From Bacteroidaceae bacterium (GTDB lineage Bacteria > Bacteroidota > Bacteroidia > Bacteroidales > Bacteroidaceae), in assembly GCA_017458585.1 (NCBI GenBank), contig JAFTAJ010000009.1, positions 1-47,283 on the forward strand: DNA of 47,283 nt. The letters run 5' to 3'. Shown one piece after another: positions 43,663 to 47,283 of the stretch; the first letter of the stretch is position 1, and each line of letters begins with the position of its first letter. The translations under genes were made by a program, and so were the position numbers. The notes under the pieces were generated by a model. That model had not been told where the DNA came from, made no database searches, and saw nothing but the letters and a program-made list of their open reading frames with translations.

Positions 43663-46437
43663 ATGAAAAAGATTCTTATCCTGTTTGCGCTCATAGCATT
43701 GTTTGCACCCAACGTCATTGCCGCCGATGGCGATGTTTTCGAGGCTAATGTTACTCACAAAGACCTCAATGGCAAAAAGACACAGATAACGATGCGTTTT
43801 CTTGTCGAGAGTGAAAAAAGCAAGCGGGTAAGCATCAGTGGCTACAAAAACGAGGACGGCAACTGGCATAACTGCATTGTTGCTGACTATGAAAACACAC
43901 CTGGCGAAATTATCGTGCCCAAGACGGTGAACGGCTACAGCGTCTTTGCTGTTGGCGAGTATGCTTTTTCCAACTGCGTAGCCAAGGTCACTCTGCCAGA
44001 AAGCATTCTGTATATTCGTAGTTGTGCTTTCAGTGATTACCAATACGATGGCTACGACTTCCAGGTTCCCCGCAAGGTAACGCAGATAGGAGAACTTGCT
44101 TTCTATCAAGCTAAGCTAAAAGGCATGTCACTGGGAAGTGCCAATCTTCATATAATCGGAGATTATGCCTTTGAAAGCAGCAGCCTTGAAACCCTGATTA
44201 TCCCTAAGGGTGTTTCTTACATAGGAGTGGGAATTACGGCTAACTGCGATAAGTTGAGCACCCTTGCCGTGGAGAACGGCAACGATGTTTACTACACTCC
44301 ATCGGGCAGCAATGTGATTATGTGCAACGAGGAGCGGCTATTGACAGTTGGAGACTGGGATCTGCTCAGTAGCAATTCGCCGCGATATCCGCGCGACTAT
44401 TATGTGGTCGTGTACTATATATGGAAGACACTGTGGGCCGGCTGCAATAATTCCCGCATACCCGAGAATACCCAGCGCATTAAAGAATATGCCTTTGAAT
44501 TCATTGATTTTTCCAACCCGACTTTAATCATACCTAAGAACGTACTCTATATAGGCGATGGCGCTTTCGAATGTAGCAATATCAAACACCTCATCATTCG
44601 CACCGAGAGTATGAAGATAAATGAGCTTGCTTTCTGGGGTTGTACATTAATGGAGCGTATTGATTTCTATGGCGGCAACGTGACGATAGGGAAGAAAGCT
44701 TTCAAAGACTGCACTGCGCTCAAAGAGATATGGTGCTATGACCACAAGCCAAAAATACTGGCCTCGGAAGAACAGTTTGAAAACGTTGGTCCCAACTGGT
44801 CGCCCTTTAAAGGTCAGACTAAAATCTTCTCTATCGGATACACCGACGAGTTTACCGACGAGTTTGACGGCGAGAATATATGGAAGAGATGGTTCTACAG
44901 CAAGATTTACGGAGTTGGCGACAACCCGAACGAGATAACCTCTATCTACCTCGCCGACTATACATGGCCCCTCGCGGGAGAGAATGCCGACTTCACCGCC
45001 ACCTCGCTAACCGATCACGCCACAGTGAAAAGCATACAATACAAATCCGGCACCAAGATAATAGACCCCTCACCCTATGATGTTGGTGACACTCTCGATA
45101 TCGCTTTCACCATTACCCTTGACGACGGCTACACCTTCGCCGATGATGTGCAGTTCTTTGTAAATGGTCGCAAGAATGACGCATTCGTCAATCGCTCCAC
45201 CACAGAGAGAGCTTTCATCATTCAGGACTGCGCGGTGTCCACTCCCCCGGGCGGCATGCCAATCAATACCCTCTCCTTGTCAGTAGAGGAGCCTGTGGAG
45301 GGTCAGCCGCTATCCACCAGGGTCACCAGTCCCACAGGAAGGTTCTATGACAGAGCAAACTGGGTAATCGACAGCGTGGTATGGAAGGGCGGCAATCTCG
45401 ACAGCTACGCCCCCAACGATAGCTACACCCTCACCGCATACCTCCACGCGAAGACGGACTACACCTTCTCTCCCGATATTAATGCCCAGCTCAACAACAA
45501 GACGGCTGCTGTAACACACGGCACCACTGACGAAGGCGTGCCAACGCTTGCATTAAGCGTGCATTACGGTTTGCAGGTTTATACCGTGTTCGACAGCGAC
45601 AACAATACGCTGACCTACTATTATGATGGCAACATGGATTCCCGCACCGGCGCAAAGGAAGAGTACGACCAGGCTAACAACCCTTGTGCTATACGATTCA
45701 AGGACTACAGCGAAAAAGTGGTCAAGGCCGTTATCGACCCATCGATGAAGGAGGCTCCTCTGACTTCTACTGCATGGATGTTCTATGGGGGAATGGACCC
45801 GGAAACAAACAATCTGTATATTCTAAAGAATATGACAGAAATTGAAGGACTGAAAAACCTCAACACCAAAAACGTGACAGACATGTCAATGATGTTCAGA
45901 AACTGCTCCTCTTTGAAATCAATAGACGTCAGCTCGTTCAACACTGCCAACGTAATGTATATGGACATGATGTTTAACGAATGTACTTCCTTAACCTCTT
46001 TAGACCTCACCAGTTTCAATATCGGCAATGTGCAGAATGTGGATGCCATGTTCAGGAACTGCTCCTCTCTCACCACCATTTATTGCAACAAAGACTGGTC
46101 AAAGGATAAGGTATCAATGAATATATTCTTGGGCTGCACCGCGTTGGAGGGTGGCAAGGGCACCAAGTGTGATAATTCTGTGATAGATAATACCTACGCT
46201 CGTCCCGACGGTGGCGAAGAAGCCCCGGGCTATTTCACCACACTCGCAGTCAAGGGCGATGCTAACGGTGACTTTAAGATCAACACCGCCGACGTGGTAG
46301 CAGTATATGACTTCATTGAGAAAGGTGCCGCCAGTGGCTTCATCCGCGAGGCCTGCGATGTCAATGGTGACGACGCCATCAACACCGCCGACGCAGTCGC
46401 CATCTATTCCATTATCATCAACGGCACCAGCGAGTAA
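43663..46437 (+). CDS. BspA-like leucine-rich repeat surface protein with dockerin-like domain
   Basis: A 924-residue exported protein (signal peptide MKKILILFALIALFAPNVIAA). Residues about 80-370 hold BspA-type LRR_5 repeats such as VGEYAFSNC, IGELAFYQ, IGDYAFESSSLETLIIPKGV and IGDGAFECSNIKHLII. A beta-sandwich-like region follows. Residues about 700-840 are the short repeats NVTDMSMMFRNCSSLKSIDVSSF (DUF285-type). The C-terminus (865-924) is a 60-residue dockerin-like domain matching 43 of 60 residues of the neighbouring protein. BspA-like proteins bind host matrix or other bacteria. The gap to the previous gene is 27 bp, so both are probably co-transcribed. A strong terminator follows. Confidence 0.85.
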   Translation: MKKILILFALIALFAPNVIAADGDVFEANVTHKDLNGKKTQITMRFLVESEKSKRVSISGYKNEDGNWHNCIVADYENTPGEIIVPKTVNGYSVFAVGEYAFSNCVAKVTLPESILYIRSCAFSDYQYDGYDFQVPRKVTQIGELAFYQAKLKGMSLGSANLHIIGDYAFESSSLETLIIPKGVSYIGVGITANCDKLSTLAVENGNDVYYTPSGSNVIMCNEERLLTVGDWDLLSSNSPRYPRDYYVVVYYIWKTLWAGCNNSRIPENTQRIKEYAFEFIDFSNPTLIIPKNVLYIGDGAFECSNIKHLIIRTESMKINELAFWGCTLMERIDFYGGNVTIGKKAFKDCTALKEIWCYDHKPKILASEEQFENVGPNWSPFKGQTKIFSIGYTDEFTDEFDGENIWKRWFYSKIYGVGDNPNEITSIYLADYTWPLAGENADFTATSLTDHATVKSIQYKSGTKIIDPSPYDVGDTLDIAFTITLDDGYTFADDVQFFVNGRKNDAFVNRSTTERAFIIQDCAVSTPPGGMPINTLSLSVEEPVEGQPLSTRVTSPTGRFYDRANWVIDSVVWKGGNLDSYAPNDSYTLTAYLHAKTDYTFSPDINAQLNNKTAAVTHGTTDEGVPTLALSVHYGLQVYTVFDSDNNTLTYYYDGNMDSRTGAKEEYDQANNPCAIRFKDYSEKVVKAVIDPSMKEAPLTSTAWMFYGGMDPETNNLYILKNMTEIEGLKNLNTKNVTDMSMMFRNCSSLKSIDVSSFNTANVMYMDMMFNECTSLTSLDLTSFNIGNVQNVDAMFRNCSSLTTIYCNKDWSKDKVSMNIFLGCTALEGGKGTKCDNSVIDNTYARPDGGEEAPGYFTTLAVKGDANGDFKINTADVVAVYDFIEKGAASGFIREACDVNGDDAINTADAVAIYSIIINGTSE

Positions 46438-46462
46438 TCCTTCCTAAACAGAAATATCCAAA

Positions 46463-46494
46463 AGACTGAGAGCACCACTGCCCTCAGTTTTTTT
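46463..46494 (+). terminator. Terminator after the dockerin-like gene pair
   Basis: ACTGAG-A-GC pairs with GC-C-CTCAGT around a 6-nt loop and is followed by seven T (46488-46494). Confidence 0.85.
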
Positions 46495-46552
46495 GCGCAA
46501 AAATAGGATATGGGAAATGGGATATCCTATATCCTATTTTGCTTCCAACTCG

Positions 46553-46657
46553 CGCTGTTCTTAAACAATCTAACGCTGTTCTTAAACAATCTAACGCTGT
46601 TCTTGCAGAAATTAAAGCCGTTCTTGCAGAAATTAAAGCCGTTCTTGTCAGACCTCA
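46553..46657. repeat. Five-unit 21-bp repeat array beside the IS element
   Basis: Units start at 46553, 46574, 46595, 46616 and 46637, each exactly 21 bp. The first two are identical (CGCTGTTCTTAAACAATC...). The fourth begins AGCCGTTCTTGCAGAAATTA. One unit matches the 20375-type unit at 14 of 21 positions, so the two arrays are related. The 68-residue open frame across this array reads as a 7-residue repeat (LTLFLNN, LKPFLQK), which follows from the 21-bp period. Confidence 0.85.
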
Positions 46658-46659
46658 CA

Positions 46660-46700
46660 TCTTCCCCCCAGGGGGGGATAAGAGGGGGGTTGTCTTATCC
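46660..46700. repeat. G/C-run palindromic repeat, copy 2, at the IS boundary
   Basis: This is the reverse complement of the 282-311 copy. It contains GGATAAGA (46676-46683) paired with TCTTATCC (46693-46700), the second arm being at the probable left end of the IS element. Confidence 0.6.
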
Positions 46701-46733
46701 TAAAAAAAGTTGACTCACAAACAAGAGTTAACA

Positions 46734-47108
46734 ATGTACATTTTACACACAGAAAAGCAGTTCAAGTATTTCAAAGAAGTGATACGGCTGCATTACGAAG
46801 AAGGCTATGGTGAAGACCGCATAGCGAAAATTATTCCTGTAGGACATAGCACAGTATCAAGATGGATTGCTATCTTTGCAAGCGAAAAAGGCAAGGTAAT
46901 GATGGCTAGAGATTCGTATAAGGTGCAGGCAGCCGACAGGGAGCAGCCACAAGACGCCGCTGCCAGAGAACTTCAGAAGAGGATCAAGGAGTTGGAGAAA
47001 AAGCTTTTGGAGGCAGAGATCAAGGCGGAAGCGTATGACGAGCTGATAAAAGTGGCTGAGGCCAAGTTCAGGATACCGATAAGAAAAAAAGCTGGCGCCA
47101 AACAGTAG
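46734..47108 (+). CDS. IS3-family transposase OrfA
   Basis: A 124-residue protein from the ATG at 46734 (MYILHTEKQFKYF). A TTG at 46710 would add eight residues but is not needed. IRLHYEEGYGEDRIAKIIPVGHSTVSRWIAIF is a helix-turn-helix. The second half (AARELQKRIKELEKKLLEAEIKAEAYDELI) is a leucine zipper-like coiled coil, as in OrfA of IS3 elements. It ends with RIPIRKKAGAKQ, where the -1 slip site sits; OrfAB is the active transposase. Confidence 0.85.
   Translation: MYILHTEKQFKYFKEVIRLHYEEGYGEDRIAKIIPVGHSTVSRWIAIFASEKGKVMMARDSYKVQAADREQPQDAAARELQKRIKELEKKLLEAEIKAEAYDELIKVAEAKFRIPIRKKAGAKQ
47084..47090 (+). promoter_or_regulatory. Programmed -1 frameshift heptamer A AAA AAA
   Basis: Seven A stand in the orfA frame as A_AAA_AAA followed by G, the standard slip heptamer of IS3 elements. 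After slipping, the reading continues SWRQTVGNLHAKDPKRYRI into orfB, joining OrfA and OrfB as one product. Confidence 0.8.
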
Positions 47109-47283
47109 GGAACCTGCACGCGAAGGACCCGAAGCGCTACCGCATTGGGTTTCTTTGCGTTCTGTTTGGCGTATCCAAGCAGGCTTACTATCAATACGAC
47201 GAAGATGCTGCGCTGGCCAAGGCTGCAAGGGAGGCTTTTGCACTCCAGTACATACAGGAAGTGCGCACGGCAGACCCCGGCAT
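47090..47283 (+). CDS. IS3-family transposase OrfB, N-terminal part (continues beyond window)
   Basis: In the -1 frame relative to orfA the protein reads KRYRIGFLCVLFGVSKQAYYQYD, the conserved entry of IS3 OrfB before the DDE integrase domain. It is open to the window end, so only the first 60 or so residues are seen; catalytic residues lie outside. Confidence 0.8.

Larger units (their letters stand above)
46691..47283 (+). mobile_element. IS3-family insertion sequence, left part (truncated by the window end)
   Basis: An orfA with helix-turn-helix, a -1 frameshift window and the start of orfB show an IS3-family transposable element. The left end is probably near TGTCTTATCC at 46691; the exact terminus and target duplication cannot be set because the right end is outside the window. 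Confidence 0.75.

Noticed and set aside
46510-46713. 67-residue frame with 7-residue repeats (LTLFLNN, LKPFLQK)
   Set aside because: It is what a 21-bp repeat necessarily encodes when no stop falls in the frame; no ribosome binding site or homologue is evident.

Overview
The window looks like chromosomal DNA of a Bacteroidales bacterium, most likely a Prevotella-type (Prevotellaceae) genome. The evidence is the TAnnTTTG promoters with a TTTG-like element about 19 bp upstream, a PorU/PorV pair of the type IX secretion system, a GH97 glycosidase, a DPP5-type S9 peptidase, KDO (LPS core) genes, and large secreted proteins with BspA-like leucine-rich repeats and dockerin-like tails. The intergenic DNA is packed with many families of short direct repeats and small hairpins, and some of them reach into genes. 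The genus is an inference; no rRNA is present to confirm it.

Layout. 1-200: a terminator and tRNA-Ser(UGA) on the minus strand. 200-3660: repeat-rich spacers around mutS2. 3659-4720: leuB. 4815-8206: a ribosomal/translation block (rplM-rpsI, then rpsB-tsf) with a strong promoter and two structured leaders, closed by a terminator. 8228-15379: a GH27 alpha-galactosidase, yidC, a DPP5-like peptidase and a family-2 glycosyltransferase. 15384-15579: a minus-strand structured RNA with its own promoter and the shape of 6S RNA. 15667-20299: a TonB-dependent receptor, a Nudix hydrolase (minus) and a GH97 glycosidase. 20619-27606: a minus-strand run (ABC-F protein, kdsA, kdsD, secreted phospholipase D-like protein, small exported protein, C69 peptidase). 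27722-35322: an FAH-fold protein lacking metal ligands, porU, porV, ispF, aquaporin and rubrerythrin. 35546-40795: an extraordinarily Tyr/Trp/Gly/Arg-rich exported protein, an OmpP1/FadL-like outer-membrane protein, a small exported protein and an ABC exporter. 40894-46437: two very large exported proteins ending in near-identical dockerin-like domains. 46553-47283: a 21-bp repeat array followed by the left part of an IS3-family element cut by the window end.

How the parts fit. Several genes serve the cell envelope: kdsA/kdsD make the LPS core sugar KDO, YidC inserts membrane proteins, PorU/PorV process and attach T9SS cargo, and the TonB receptor, OmpP1-like protein and exporter move solutes. 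GH27, GH97, DPP5 and the C69 peptidase would break down sugars and peptides.

The most unusual content lies outside ordinary gene functions: (1) the 6S-like RNA; (2) two arrays of a 21-bp repeat, one switching strand orientation midway; (3) palindromic elements with nested small hairpins flanked by A-rich direct repeats; (4) intergenic repeat families found in frame inside genes, including the TonB receptor at six places and the signal peptide of the phospholipase D-like protein.
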